Source of the DNA: Cryptomeria japonica
Lineage: Eukaryota; Streptophyta; Pinopsida; Cupressales; Cupressaceae
Assembly (NCBI RefSeq): GCF_030272615.1
Contig: NC_081406.1
Span: 401,340,939 to 401,404,938, forward strand
Reading direction: 5' to 3'
Length of the DNA stretch: 64,000 bases
The notes beneath the pieces were generated by a model, which was not told the DNA's origin, did not search any database, and worked only from the letters and a program-made list of their open reading frames with translations. Shown one piece after another: positions 44,048 through 55,559 of this stretch. How positions within the stretch are numbered: the first letter of the stretch is position 1; every line of letters begins with the position of its first letter. Position numbers and translations under genes: made by a program.

Positions 44048-47000
44048 CTAGAAGCCTGAGAACAAATAGGGGTATAGCTCTCTCATTTGCATTGCATCCT
44101 CCCAAGTAGCTAATGAATAATCATTCGGATCCCATTGTACCCTTAACTGCTCTATGCCCCAACCTCTGAGGGACATCTCTCTATGCTGAAGAATGTGCAC
44201 GGGCTGCAAAGAAAGTTGTTTGTCCTCGACCTGCAATGCATTCCAATCTAAAACATGCGATATATTAGGATGATACAACCTCAAAATAGATACATGAAAT
44301 ACATCATGGATGCGAGACAATCTAGGTAGTAAGGAAAGGCGATAAGCCATAGGACCAATCCTCTCCAAAATCTTGAAAGGTCCTACAAATCAAGGTGCCA
44401 ACTTAGAGCCTTTTTCATAACGGATTGGACTCTTTCATGGGAGAACTCACAAAAACACCTTGTTGCCAACTAAGAACTGCCTATCCACATGGTGAGCATA
44501 TGCATATTTCTTCTCCCTATCCCATGTTACAATCAAATGATCTCTAATGCAAACCACCTACTGCTCCATGTCCTTTATCATCTCTGAACCAAGGAGTAGT
44601 TTGTCCTCCAATCTATCCCAACTCAAGGGAGTACAATATTGTCTACCATACAAAGCCTAAAAAGGAGACATGCCAATAGAGATGTGATATCCATTATTGT
44701 AGGCAAACTCCAATAAATACAAATAATCCTCCCATCGAGACTATTGATCCATAACTTACATCCTCAACATGTCCTCCAAAACCTAATCAACCCACTCTGT
44801 CTGACCATCTATCTTGGGATGATAAGTTGAAATGAAGTTCATTTGGGCTCCTAAATCATGCTGAAGTGTTGTCCACAAGGAAGAAGTGAACATTGGGTCT
44901 AGATCTTATATGATCTAACGAGGCATACCATGAAATTTGACTATATCTCTGACAAAAATCCATGCCACTAATGATGTTGTGTAGAAATATCTGAGTGGTG
45001 AAAAGTGCACCACCTTGGTCAATCGATCAACGGTGATCATAGTAGCATCATGTCGACACAAAGACATAGGAAATCCAACTATAAAGTCCATAGAGATGAT
45101 GTCCCATTTCCATTCGGGAACCAAATTCGACTGTAATAGTCATTTTGGATGTTGATGCTATGCATTCACCTATTGACACTCTAGGAAACAAGATACAAAG
45201 TCTGCAATATATCTCCTCATGCCTTCCCAATGATATAGTTGTCTCAAGTCTACGTGCATCTTCTTAACACCTGGATGTGCGAAGTAAGGTGCATGATGTG
45301 ACTCTGACAATATCAACTCTCTAAGACCATCTAATGGTGGAACATAGATACATCCCATATGTCTGAGAAGACCATGTGACTCAACTGTATAACCTGCATA
45401 TCTTCCCTCAAGAGCTCTACCTAATGCGACCTTTGCACTAACCTCCTGGTACCAAGCATCTCATGGAAGTGCACTGATAGTTCAAGTCCTAAAATCTACA
45501 CTAAGAGTCATTGTTGAAATGCATGCCTCCTACAACTCAATGCATCTGCTACTACATTCTCCTTCTCCTAGATGTACTTCACCTCAAAATCATACTCACA
45601 TAATAACTCCATCCAATGTCTCTACCTAGCATTCAAATTAGGCTACGTGAATATATACTACAAGATAAGATGATCACTATGCAACTTGAATCAATGCCCC
45701 AAAAGAAAATGTCTCCATCTAACTAAAGCATGAACCACTACCACTAACTCTAGATCGTGAGTGGGATAGTTCAACTCATTATATTTGAGTTTACATGACT
45801 CATATGCAATCACTCTACCATCCTGCATCAATATTGCTCCAAGACCCTCCAAAGAAGCATCTATGCACACCATGAAATCACCTAATGGATCTGGTACTAC
45901 TAGAATAGGTGCACTTGTCAAATGCTCCTTAAGGATCCTAAATGTTGTCTCACATTGCTCTATCCACACAAACTTCTTCCCTTTCCTCTGAAGAGAAGTG
46001 ATAGAATATGCAATCCAGGAGAAATCCTAAACATATATGTGCCAATACCTGACAATACCCATGAAACTGCACACCTCGCCCACATTAGTGGGTGTTGGCC
46101 AATCTACAATCACCTGAATCTCCAAGGGATCAACTGTGATACCCTCTCCTGAAATCACATTACCGAGATATCTGGCCTCCATCTAGAAGAACTCATACTT
46201 TGTCAAATTGGCATATAGTTGATTCTCCCTAAGGAACTGCAAAACATGTCTCACATGGTCCTCATTCTCCTCAAATGATCTCAAATAAATCAAAATATCA
46301 TCCAAAAATACCAATAAAAATTTGTCCAAATAAGTAATGAACACAGCATTCATAAAGCTCAAAAAAACTGATGGTGCATTCGTGAGTCCAAATGATACCA
46401 CTGTGAACTCATAGTGTCCATATCTACTGCAAAAAGTTGTGCGATGAATGTCTGCCTCATGAATTTTCAACTGGTGATATCTAAACTTAAGGTTAATTTT
46501 GGAAAAGACCTTTGCATCCTTAATCTGATCAAATAAGTCATCTATCCTGGGAAAAGGATATCGGTTCTTCACCGTCACCTTATTCAGCTTCCTGTAGTCA
46601 ATGCACAAATGAAGAGATCCATCCTTCTTCACAAACAACATTGGTGCATCCCAAGGGGACACACTAAGATGAATAAACCAATTCACCAATAACTCCTCTA
46701 GATGCACTCTCAACTCACTCAACTCTTGAGTGGTCATCCGATAGGAAGTCTTGGAGATAGGCTCTTCTCCTAGCACAAAATCAATTCTAAAATCTATCTC
46801 TAGGAAAAACATTTGAAAACTCTTGAAGGATAGGATGCTGCTGCAATAAATCCCCTAAACTAACTCCCTCATCCACATCCTTCACTCTAACTACAAACAA
46901 CAGGAAACCCTTATGTGCACACTTCTTCATCTGCATGGCGGAAATCATGTGAAGAGAGATAGGTATTTGAATACTTACAATCTCCACACTCTTACCACTA

Positions 47001-47305
47001 TCATCCACACACTACACTCTCTTACCTCTATAATCTATATGTGCTTGGTGAGACCAAAGCCAATCCATACCAAGAACCACATCATAAGATCACAAAGACA
47101 TAATACGAAGATCCATAGAAGTATGGAAATCTCCCAAAGCTAAAGGACAATTGAGCACAAGTGAATCCACTACCACATTGGACCCTATAGCTAGCTCTAC
47201 CTACCACCTATCATCTTACTTTGATGTAGCAAGCCTACATTGCTCTACTAGAAAAGGAGAAATAAAAGAATCTGATGCTCCTGAATCAAATAACATTGAA
47301 CAAGA
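44048..47305 (-). pseudogene. Tek2 pol polyprotein (PR-RT-RH-INT), many lesions
   Basis: Minus-strand order is protease end, RT, RNase H, integrase, chromodomain-like tail, the chromovirus order. Protease remnants (DSGASDSFISP, VVLGMDWL) lie at 47020-47305. The RNase H part (45691-45969) has ILVVPDPLGDFMVCIDASLEGLGAIL. The integrase zinc finger at 45170-45358 keeps HH and CFLEC. The core shows WDIISMDFIVGFP, VDRLTKVVHF and DGQTEWVD (Glu). The end has [12 protein letters not shown] and [16 protein letters not shown] (chromodomain-like). At least a dozen stops and frameshifts interrupt it. The gag and 5' LTR lie to the right, displaced by NA3. Confidence 0.85.
46183..46812 (-). pseudogene. Tek2 reverse transcriptase domain
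   Basis: 209-codon open stretch covering most of the RT palm and fingers: [72 protein letters not shown] (motif A, where the usual Asp of KIDL is Asn) and VFLDDILIY (motif C with both Asp). The motif A change would inactivate it. It belongs to the pol pseudogene around it. Confidence 0.85.
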
Positions 47306-48279
47306 TGTTGGCAATTGACACTCATCCGGTGATTTTGGGTGGTTTCCAGTGGCTAATTATTTGTTTAGGGTTGTCATTGATGGAAAATATTCATAGAGAT
47401 TCGATTTGGTGATCATAATTCTTTTTATCCAGAAGAAAGTGTTAACTGGTAGCTAATTAACTAGTATTTCAAGAAGAATAGAGCATTTTTGGACTGGAAG
47501 CTTTTCGTTGATTGTGGTGCATTGAATCATGTTTGGGATGATTGGGCTAACGTAGAAACATCATTTTATTATTGTTTTGGTGATCCACATTTATCTCTTG
47601 TGATCTGGTCAAGTCGACATGAGACTACACATTACACTAGCAGGCCGACATGGTGGATGACCTATTTTTTGATTGTCGATATATACATTTGGCATGGATG
47701 ATCTTTTTGGTAGATGATGCAATTGTATATGAGTGAGTGGTGATTAAGAATCCATTTTGGTGCATTTTCATGTGCGCACTCTTGATCTAGTAGTTGACTG
47801 AGACAAAGAATGGGGTAAAACATAGCAGATCAGAGAAGGTGATCCAATCAGTATATTTAACACTCAACCGGAACTCATCCAGGCATTGTAGATGCTATTT
47901 TAGAATTAATTCATTGTATTTCATCACTGTAACTAATTTGTAAGGTAGTGCACCTTCCCTAAGGGTTGTAGCCTTCTAGGTTATTGTAATTGACCAGTGA
48001 GATCTAGGTAGTGTTCCTGAATGCCTGTGCATTCCCAAATTATAATATTGTTTTTCTACTGGCCATAGTGGAATAATATTGTGGGTTCAAATCCCACTGT
48101 GGCTTTTCCCATTTGGGTTTCCACGTAAAAATTTAGTGCTATGCTTTTATGGTTGATTATTTTATGTTTCTACATTTCAGTTTCAAGTGTTTACTTTCAG
48201 TGATTTAAAGTTAAGTTTGTAAATCTGCTAACCGGTAGATCACTAATTCACCCCCCCTCTCAGTGAATCCCTAATTTCA
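47306..48279 (+). repeat. NA3 5' LTR
   Basis: 974 bp. Shares with NA1/NA2 the TGTTGGCA start, the block GTGAGATCTAGGTAGTG...CATTCCC near 47996, the GTGGGTTCAAATCCCACTGTGG stretch (compare GTGGGTCACAAATCCCACCGAGG) and the TTCACCCCCCCTCTCAGT end. Confidence 0.75.
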
Positions 48280-48350
48280 AAAATTAATATCAGAGACTAG
48301 ATCCTCTAAGGAAGCTTAACTTCTTGAGGAAGGTCTGGAAGATTGAATCA

Positions 48351-48525
48351 ATGGATTTTGGTTTTCAAAGAAAACTCAGTGTGGCACCTAAGGATCTTGA
48401 TGTAGTTATAAATGAGATCTGTACCTTGAAGAAAAACTTGAATGTTACTGATGATTTCATTAATGACTTAAAGGATCAAGTGAACACTTCAAGAGACAAG
48501 AGGAAAGAATTGATGGACAAGGTGA
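48351..48525 (+). pseudogene. NA3 ORF1 N-terminal fragment
   Basis: MDFGFQRKLSVAPKDLDVVI onward, 58 codons of charged helix ending ...KELMDKV, where NA1 has RRELCEKM. It is cut by the Tat1 LTR. Same position relative to LTR and primer site as ORF1 of NA1 and NA2. Confidence 0.6.
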
Positions 48526-49722
48526 TGTAATACCCTAAAAATGGTCATCTAAACCATGGGCCCCTAATCTCGACTACATCACTAAGGTCCTAACCAAAGA
48601 CAATTAAATTAATCATGAGCACCTAATTAATTAATTCTCAATCATCAATGTCACATGGCAAATAAATCAGTCTATATTAATTAAATATTTATTTAATTAA
48701 TTTATCATTCCAAGTAAATCATTTAAGTCAATTATTCTATTTATTTAATTAAATATCCTAACATATTTAATTAATAAATCAATTTGCCATTTCAATCATC
48801 AAAAAAGAATTAATCTAAAAAAAAGAATTAAATTGAGAAAAGAAATCAACTTGAGATATTTCATTTTCTAAATTTGAGATAACTTGAGAAATCTCAGAAA
48901 AGAAAGAAAAGCAATTAAATTGAATAAATCATTTTCTCTAAAAATAAAACTCAAAGAAAATCTTGAAGAAAGAAGTTTAGTGCATTGAAGAGGCTTTTTC
49001 TAAATAAAGATCTTGAGCAAATAAGAGGAATGTGCATGGAATCAACTAATTTTATCTCAAGTGCATGGAATCAACTAATTTTATCTCCAATGTAAACTCA
49101 AACTTATAATCTCAATGCATTCAATCAAGCTTTAATTGGAATTTATCTCAAGATTAACTCAATCTAATCTTCTCTGAAACTGAATCAAAGCATCCAATTA
49201 GTTCAATTCATCTGGATTGTGCTTTCTCTTGAGGAATCTCAACCGCTCATCATTAATTGATCTCGAACATTTCTCTCTCTTTGGATTTTCTATAAATTCA
49301 GCCTTTCATCTCTCATTCAAGAACCTAGAGATTTATTGTTATTATGCAGTTTTTGCTCTAGAGTCATTGAGAATATTTTGCTTTGAGATTATTGCATCTC
49401 ATCTTTTTGCATATTTAGTTTAATAATTCCTATCTTAATCTTGCATCTATCTAGCTTAATCTTGCATATCTAGCTTAATCTTGCATCCATTTAGCTTAAT
49501 TTTGTGCTCATATAGATTAAATCCTTTGTCTTAGTGTAGTCTAGTCACTGGTATTGCTTAGATAAATCTGGGAGCAAGTCTATACTTGCATCTTTTATAA
49601 GTCAATAGGTCAATTTGCTATGGTTTTTATATTTGTGATTATATCTGTCTTACCATGCATGTAATGATTTATTGAAGTGTTTGTGCCTTACAGCTTACAA
49701 ATTACGACTTTTCACACACACA
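48526..49722 (+). repeat. Tat1 5' LTR
   Basis: 1197 bp, TGTAATACCCTAAAAATGG to TTTTCACACACACA. Repeats of TAGCTTAATCTTGCAT near 49450-49500. Followed four bases later by the primer site. Confidence 0.75.
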
Positions 49723-49726
49723 TTTT

Positions 49727-49744
49727 TGGTGCCCACCATGGGGC
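49727..49744 (+). other. Tat1 primer-binding site
   Basis: TGGTGCCCACCATGGGGC, two changes from TGGCGCCCACCGTGGGGC, the site characteristic of plant Tat-group elements. Confidence 0.75.
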
Positions 49745-51908
49745 AAAAGACTACAATTTTTGGCCTTGCAGATCAACTCTTTTTTATTTTTTAAATTTTG
49801 TTCGTACAACTTTTGCTAAAACTCGTACATTTTTTAGGCATAGTGCAATAATTTGTAACATATCATATGACTCTATGAGAAACCTCGTACGACTATCTAT
49901 TTTCTAGTACGACTCTATAAGTAATATCGTATGGTCTGTGGAGAATTATCATATGACTCAGTGAAAATAATCGTATGATTTTCTATTTTCTCATATCAAA
50001 AGGTAGGGTAATTTTTAGGGTTTTCTCATTGAATTTTGATGATACTAATGCTAACCCTAGCTTTTTTTTTATCTACCTAAAAGATCTTTTTTCACAACCT
50101 AACCAGTTTTTGCAAAACGTTTGTCAAAGAACATAACTTTCGCTCAAAAACAATATGACTACTGATTCGTTATTTTTGCAGGTTGCCTAAGGAGAATCAA
50201 ATGAACATCGTGTATTCTTTAATTCATTTCTAGGTACTTAAATTGCAATATGGTTAATGAACAAATCTGTTTTTCATGTTTTAGAAGAGTCTAAAAGGTA
50301 AGAGAGTATGATCTTGTCTACACAGACAATCAGAAATCTAGACCTTGAAGCTTTTCTCTTTTTGAGATTTGTGTACCTTTTAGCGGACCTGTCACAGTGG
50401 GAAAAAGTATTCACCTTGTGAGAATGACCCAAGTGAGTACAACTAGACCTAAGCATTCTGACTCACTATAATAAATAGGCCTTTCGAGATTAAAGTCTCG
50501 GAGGATGGGATTATTTGAGTTTTCTCTTTGAGATATCTCATATCGGACATTTTGTAGGGCCTCATGGTCTCAATCACACTTGCATGACCACATCTTGTTT
50601 TGGTACCTTGTCAGGCTATAGGCCTCAATCACGCTTGCATGACTTCAAGGGGTAATTTTGAATGAAAGTCCTTACTAATAACTCTAAGATAGAAGCTACC
50701 CGGTTCACCTCCAAAAGGGGGATAATATTTTTGCAAGAGAGATAGTAACTCTCCCAAGATACTTTCCATATCATGCCCCCATTAGTGTTTGGGGTTGGCT
50801 AATACGGCATTGAGAATCCATTATGTGAGACTCAATGACCGTGTTCTAATTAGCTATTGGGTGTGTACTTGAGTCTACAAGAAAAGGTTTTCTCTCATCC
50901 AACTTCCTTAGGGTTAGCATGTTGTGCTTGAGGTCACTTTACATCCTCTATGTTTGTTGTGTCTTTTTCCTGGAAATAGAAACTGAAACTCTAAAACTAG
51001 AAAACAATCAAAAACATAAAACAAACTTAGTGGTCAAAACTCTATCGTTGTCAAAAAATCATCCCTATCCAGTCCTGTGTTGTACGAGTCTTCTATTTTG
51101 TCATGCATCTCTTTGAGAATTGTTGTCCTTCCATATACATCGTACGAGTCAGGTTCAACATTACCAGTTTATCATTTGAGAAATTCTAAATTGTTGTATG
51201 AGTCAAGTTCAACATTGCCATTTTTTCATCTGAGAAAGAATAAACTATCGTACAATTCACTAATACCACTGTCATTTTGTTGTCTGAGCAAGTCTAAATT
51301 GTCATACAATTTTAAACAACAACTCGTACGAGAAAATGTCTGTGTCATCTGGGACTCTTTAAATTATCATTTGGGTTATTGTATTATGTCATACGAGCCT
51401 CTGATTCTGTTAGTCCAGAAGCCTATCTTTTTGCAAGTCTTTTTGTATCTTTCATACTTGCCTAATCAGTCCATAGTGAGAGTATATTTGGTCTTTTTCA
51501 TCTTGAGCATAAACAATCTTGATAGTGTACCCCTATTTTTTTGTTACATGATTTTGTTGATTATATTTGAGCTAGTTCAATCAATCCTACATCAATCTGA
51601 TCAACCTAATCTACTTAGATCACGTCTTATACAGGATAGATCGTTCCTAAAATTAGACTTGGTCTCAATCACTTTACTCAACCATTACCTCAAATGTACA
51701 ACTAGCTCCGATTTGATCTTGACATCTGTATCACTTCTAGATCTTGGTCACGTTGATTATAAATGCATGTTCAAACAAGAAGTTCTTGTAAGAAAGGTAA
51801 GGGACAATCCTTTTTATTGTAGACTAATCCATTCTTAATAGAAGACCCCATCTCTGACAAACCTTTGTCATCAGGTGTACCAATTTTTTATCAACCCTTA
51901 TCTCCCAC
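49745..51908 (+). other. Tat1 leader with TCGTACGA-type repeats
   Basis: 2.2 kb between primer site and gag. No convincing protein: the 253-codon open frame at 51077-51838 is hydrophobic and mostly reads through repeats. Two repeat zones contain (T)CGTACGA(C/G) motifs: 49800-49985 (CGTACGACT, CGTATGACT variants) and 51070-51420. Tat relatives may have an extra ORF here; I cannot identify one. Confidence 0.5.
51070..51340. repeat. Imperfect tandem repeat of about 63 bp in the Tat1 leader
   Basis: Units of the form TCGTACGAGTCAGGTTCAAC, ATTACC, TTTTATCATTTGAGAAA, TCTAAAT recur about four times with substitutions (near 51141, 51195, 51248 and 51300). Confidence 0.6.
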
Positions 51909-52149
51909 CATGTCTGGAGAAAGGAAAGAAAGAGAAGTTGCTAAACACGGTGCTTATGATAATGTTAGCACTCATGCTACTGACAGTGACTCCTCATCTA
52001 GCGAGTTTGAAGCTTCTAAGCCTACAGAAGATATTATAAATAGTTGTCAAAAGGATAAGGATTTCTAAAAAAATGATGAAAATTATCATGGCCAGAGAAA
52101 AAGAAGAGCATTTTCTAGAGTTGGCAAAACAAGGTGCTAAACTTCCCAT
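51909..52149 (+). pseudogene. Tat1 gag, N-terminal part
   Basis: MSGERKEREVAKHGAYDNVS, a Ser/Asp/Glu-rich stretch (TDSDSSSSEFEASKP), then after a frameshift AREKEEHFLELAKQGAKLPI. Coding breaks off where L1-2 begins and resumes at 54041. Confidence 0.5.
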
Positions 52150-54035
52150 TGATTATCATTGAAAGTCTTATCACTAAAGAAGAAGATATTCCATTAATGT
52201 TTTTGAACAAGAGAAAATAGGTTTTAACGGGACTAGAAACCCCATGCAATAGGTTTTGAAGGGACCCGAAACCCAAAATATTTTATCAGGATCTAGAACC
52301 CAACAAAGACGGCTACGCAAAGATATTAACAATAAAAATGATAGCCAACAAACTAGCACAACTGACTCTACAACTTCTGACAAAAGAAAAATGAAGCTGC
52401 TAAAAAGAATAGACATAGAAAACTAGCAGGCCTACTAGAAAAAGAAAGGGTAGAAACCCCAAAGAGACAAGCTGCCTGAGAAACTATAGGCAACCCAAAA
52501 CAAACAAAGTGCAACTTTCCACAAGGGTTAAGACAACCCCCTCACTTAGGATTTCCCTTTGGGACCCTTCATGTGGGATTGAAGGGTCATGCCAAAAGAA
52601 GGAGAGGACCTCTTAGACCATTTACCTTTAATCGTTATCCAGCCATCTTCAACTTTAACAGCCTCATCTTGCCACTCCATCGAATTTGACATAGGAAAAT
52701 CAATAGTTGAGGGATAGCCAGCAAACAATGAAGCTCCAACAGGCATAGCAAGACTTGGGTCAGAAATACCCCTAGAAACAATAGAAGAAATAAGGACTGC
52801 TCCAGCAACCTCCCTAGACACATGAACAACACCCTCAGACCTGTCAAAACTAGCAACAAGGGCAGATCAAACAACATTTGATAGCTCCAAACCACGGATT
52901 GGATCCGAATGAACCATCTCACCATTTGCATTAGTGACAGGAGGAGCATATTCAACAACAATTTTTCAGGAAAAATATCAGGCCTTGTACCCATTTGAGA
53001 AGAGCCCTTTAACACCGTGTAATGGTGGGAGGAAGCCCCAATCCACCAAGATGGAGGCATCTTTTCTCTAACTTTGTGTAAATCACATTTAGCCGCTAGA
53101 TGACCTGTCTTGAAGAACCTTCTACATCTGACAGGAATGCCTTCATAATCCAGAGGTTGGATCTAGAAACCCTTGGGAGTCGATATTTTAATCTCCTTAG
53201 GCAACCCCTTAGAAGCATCAATGGCACCAAGATACGAGCACAGGTAGAATGAACGATATCAAAAGACTCAACATCTACCATCAGAAAATCTCCTAGACCA
53301 TCCCCCACAACCTCAAGAAGTGGATCCACCCAAAAGTGAAGAGGGAGGTTAGGATGTCTAATCTAGATTGGCATCTTACAGAAGGATTCAGACAAAGGAA
53401 CAAAGTCCTCATGCCATGGTTTAATCATCAACGGGTAATGATTCTCCCAAATAAAAAAATATGATCACAAAGAATAATCTTTCTGTTAGCTACTTTTTCA
53501 AACTTAGCAACAAAGAAAACCCTTGGCCAAAGGGAAAATTTGAACCGAGTCTGAAATAAGGGGCTCCCAATGCTTAGAGACCCAATCATGAAGCCTTGGA
53601 AGACTAGGCCAAAAGCCTTTAAATTGATAGATAACCACATGAGAAGATAGATTAGAGGCCACTTGATCTATTTCATTAATCATTTCATCATCCAAGTTAA
53701 CATAAATGGAGTGACAAACATGGAACAACTGAGTCTCCTTACCCAATAAATCTGCATACAAACTCTCAATAGCCCCACTAACAGCACAGTTTGTATTCAA
53801 TATCCTAGAATCTATAGTAGCACCACCACCATCAATCACAGGACTTGATGACACATCACCTGGCACAGGACCAGGGACAATGCAAGCCGAAGGGCAACCT
53901 CCAAGACCAGGGACACAGACCGAAGGGCTTCCTCCAGGCGTCACCCCCAGAACATAGGCCACTGGGTAGGAGTTTTTGAGTGACATTTTGAAAGTTATTA
54001 TGATGTGTTATAAGGGCTTCCATCAATGTTGGTAA
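52150..54035 (-). mobile_element. L1-2: LINE fragment with ORF1 inside Tat1 gag
   Basis: A minus-strand L1 ORF1 start and most of its length sit between two halves of Tat1 gag. No ORF2 and no A tail are visible at the left edge, so the 3' part was lost after insertion or this is a rearranged piece. Boundaries are approximate. Confidence 0.6.
52546..53986 (-). pseudogene. L1-2 ORF1 (DUF4283 plus zinc knuckle), frameshifted
   Basis: Starts MSLKNSYPVAYVLGVTPGGS at 53986 with a Gly/Pro-rich N-terminus. A DUF4283-type domain follows: VIYQFKGFWPSLPRLHDWVS, VQIFPLAKGF, then after frameshifts FVAKFEKVANRKIILCDH and DPLLEVVGDGLGDFLMVDVES. The CCHC knuckle RCRRFFKTGHLAAKC has lost its second Cys. The tail includes MPPSWWIGASSHH. 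Plant L1 ORF1 proteins bind RNA and chaperone retrotransposition. Confidence 0.75.
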
Positions 54036-54040
54036 ACAAA

Positions 54041-55320
54041 TAATTGCAAGCATTGCAAACTAAAATCAAGGAAATGAAAAACAAGGATAAATCATCTATG
54101 CAATATTCTTTGGACATGATCTACCCATTCTCATTTGACAAGAGCCTTTACATGCCTCCATTTTCTTCAAGAGTGGAAACTTCTAGGTTTGACAAATATG
54201 ACAGTAAATTAGAGCCTCAAGACCATGTCTGGTAATTTTGTGCTTTATGTATGGAGTGCATGCACGGACAAACATATCTCATGTGTCTCGTTCCAAGAAG
54301 TTAGGAGGACAACCCATGAAGTGGTTTTCAATCCTGCCTGTGGGAATTAATATCTTTTGAGGAGCTAGTCGAATTGTTTCTCTAAATACTCCTATAACAT
54401 TCGTCATCTAGTCACCATGATCGATCTCTATAATACCAAATAGAAGACAGGAAAACCTTTTCTCACTTTCCTTCAACGTTGGAGAAAGATGTTCTCTAGA
54501 TATTCACGACCCATTCTTGATTCTGAGAAGATGGCCAACTTTGTTAATAATCCGATTCCTTAGTTGAAATATAATATCCAAACGCAAGTATACCCTTCAT
54601 TCAACAAGATGGTGGAAAATGCTCTCAAAATGGAAGATGTGCTTGTAAGAAAAGGAGATATATCACTTTATAAAGAAAAACATCAAGGCTCTAGTTCCAA
54701 AGTTAAGAACAAATACTAGGAATACGACAAAGATAATAACATAAATATTGTTAATGATGTAGTGGTTGATACTATTAAACCAAAATCTAAACCAACGGTA
54801 TTTAATCTGACTAGTAGAACACAAATGCTACATAAAAAACTCCTAAGAAATCAAAAGAGTTGCTTAAAGAGAAACCTTGGCTTACAAAGCCTAAACACGA
54901 TTTCACTCCTTTGGGAGAAAATCCTATGAGTTGGCTCTTAAGAGTCTATTGGAAAATGAATTGATCACATTGTCTGACAACTCCAAACCATATAATCCTG
55001 AAGTCAAACCCAAATGGTGGAGGGAAAACAAGTACTATGAATATCATTGAAACAAGGGTCATACAACAAATAACTGCATGAAACTCAAAGATGAGATTCA
55101 AGACCTTATCGATGATGGAAAAATTATTGTCGAAAATCATGCAACCAATGTTGATCACAAATATTTCAAAGATCCCTTACCTTCTTATGAGCGGGGCGAT
55201 TTCTCAAAATCCAAGGGAGGTGCCAAAGTCAATTACACCTATACCAACAATGATAATGTGATCAACATGCCTGAACCTTCCCAATCTGACTATTGCAATG
55301 TGATCATAGTCAAAGATTAG
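54041..55320 (+). pseudogene. Tat1 gag, main part
   Basis: LQALQTKIKEMKNKD, then YPFSFDKSLYMPPFSSRVET and FDKYDSKLEPQDHVW, followed by FCALCMECMHGQTYLM, FEELVELFL, then RFSRYSRPILDSEKM-like residues. This is the retrotrans_gag domain of Tat-group elements, with many stops. The C-terminal part has WWRENKYYEYH and NKGHTTNNCMKLKDEIQDL (residual knuckle-like motif) and an open 80-codon stretch at 55078-55320. Confidence 0.75.
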
Positions 55321-55559
55321 CAAAACAAACCACGAATTGTGAATGTCGTGACCTTGGGTAAAAAAAAGTTACTCTCAAAGGAGCTAGTTCCTCATCTTCT
55401 GATCAGACATCATCTAATCCATTGACATCATCTAATCCATTAACAACATCAAACCTATCGACTTCTTCAAACAAACAACTAGATACGATCATGGCTAAAT
55501 CTAAACAAGTGGCTTCATCATCTTCTTCTGGTTACAACATTATTGAATAATTAAAATGA

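Larger units (their letters stand above)
47306..48525 (+). mobile_element. NA3: left arm of a third NA-family element
   Basis: TGTTGGCAATTGACACTC starts at 47306 inside Tek2 protease (preceded by CAAGA; the matching duplication lies outside the window). The LTR, a degenerate primer site at 48284 (TTAATATCAGAGA) and the first 58 codons of ORF1 are present before Tat1 interrupts at 48526. The right arm is not in the window. Confidence 0.75.

Noticed and set aside
51077-51838. 253-codon frame in the Tat1 leader as an extra ORF
   Set aside because: It reads through imperfect tandem repeats, is hydrophobic and low complexity, and has no relation to known Tat accessory ORFs that I can see.
52174-53986. 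Minus-strand Gly/Pro-rich protein as a host gene
   Set aside because: The DUF4283 and knuckle motifs identify it as L1 ORF1, and it sits inside a retroelement gag.
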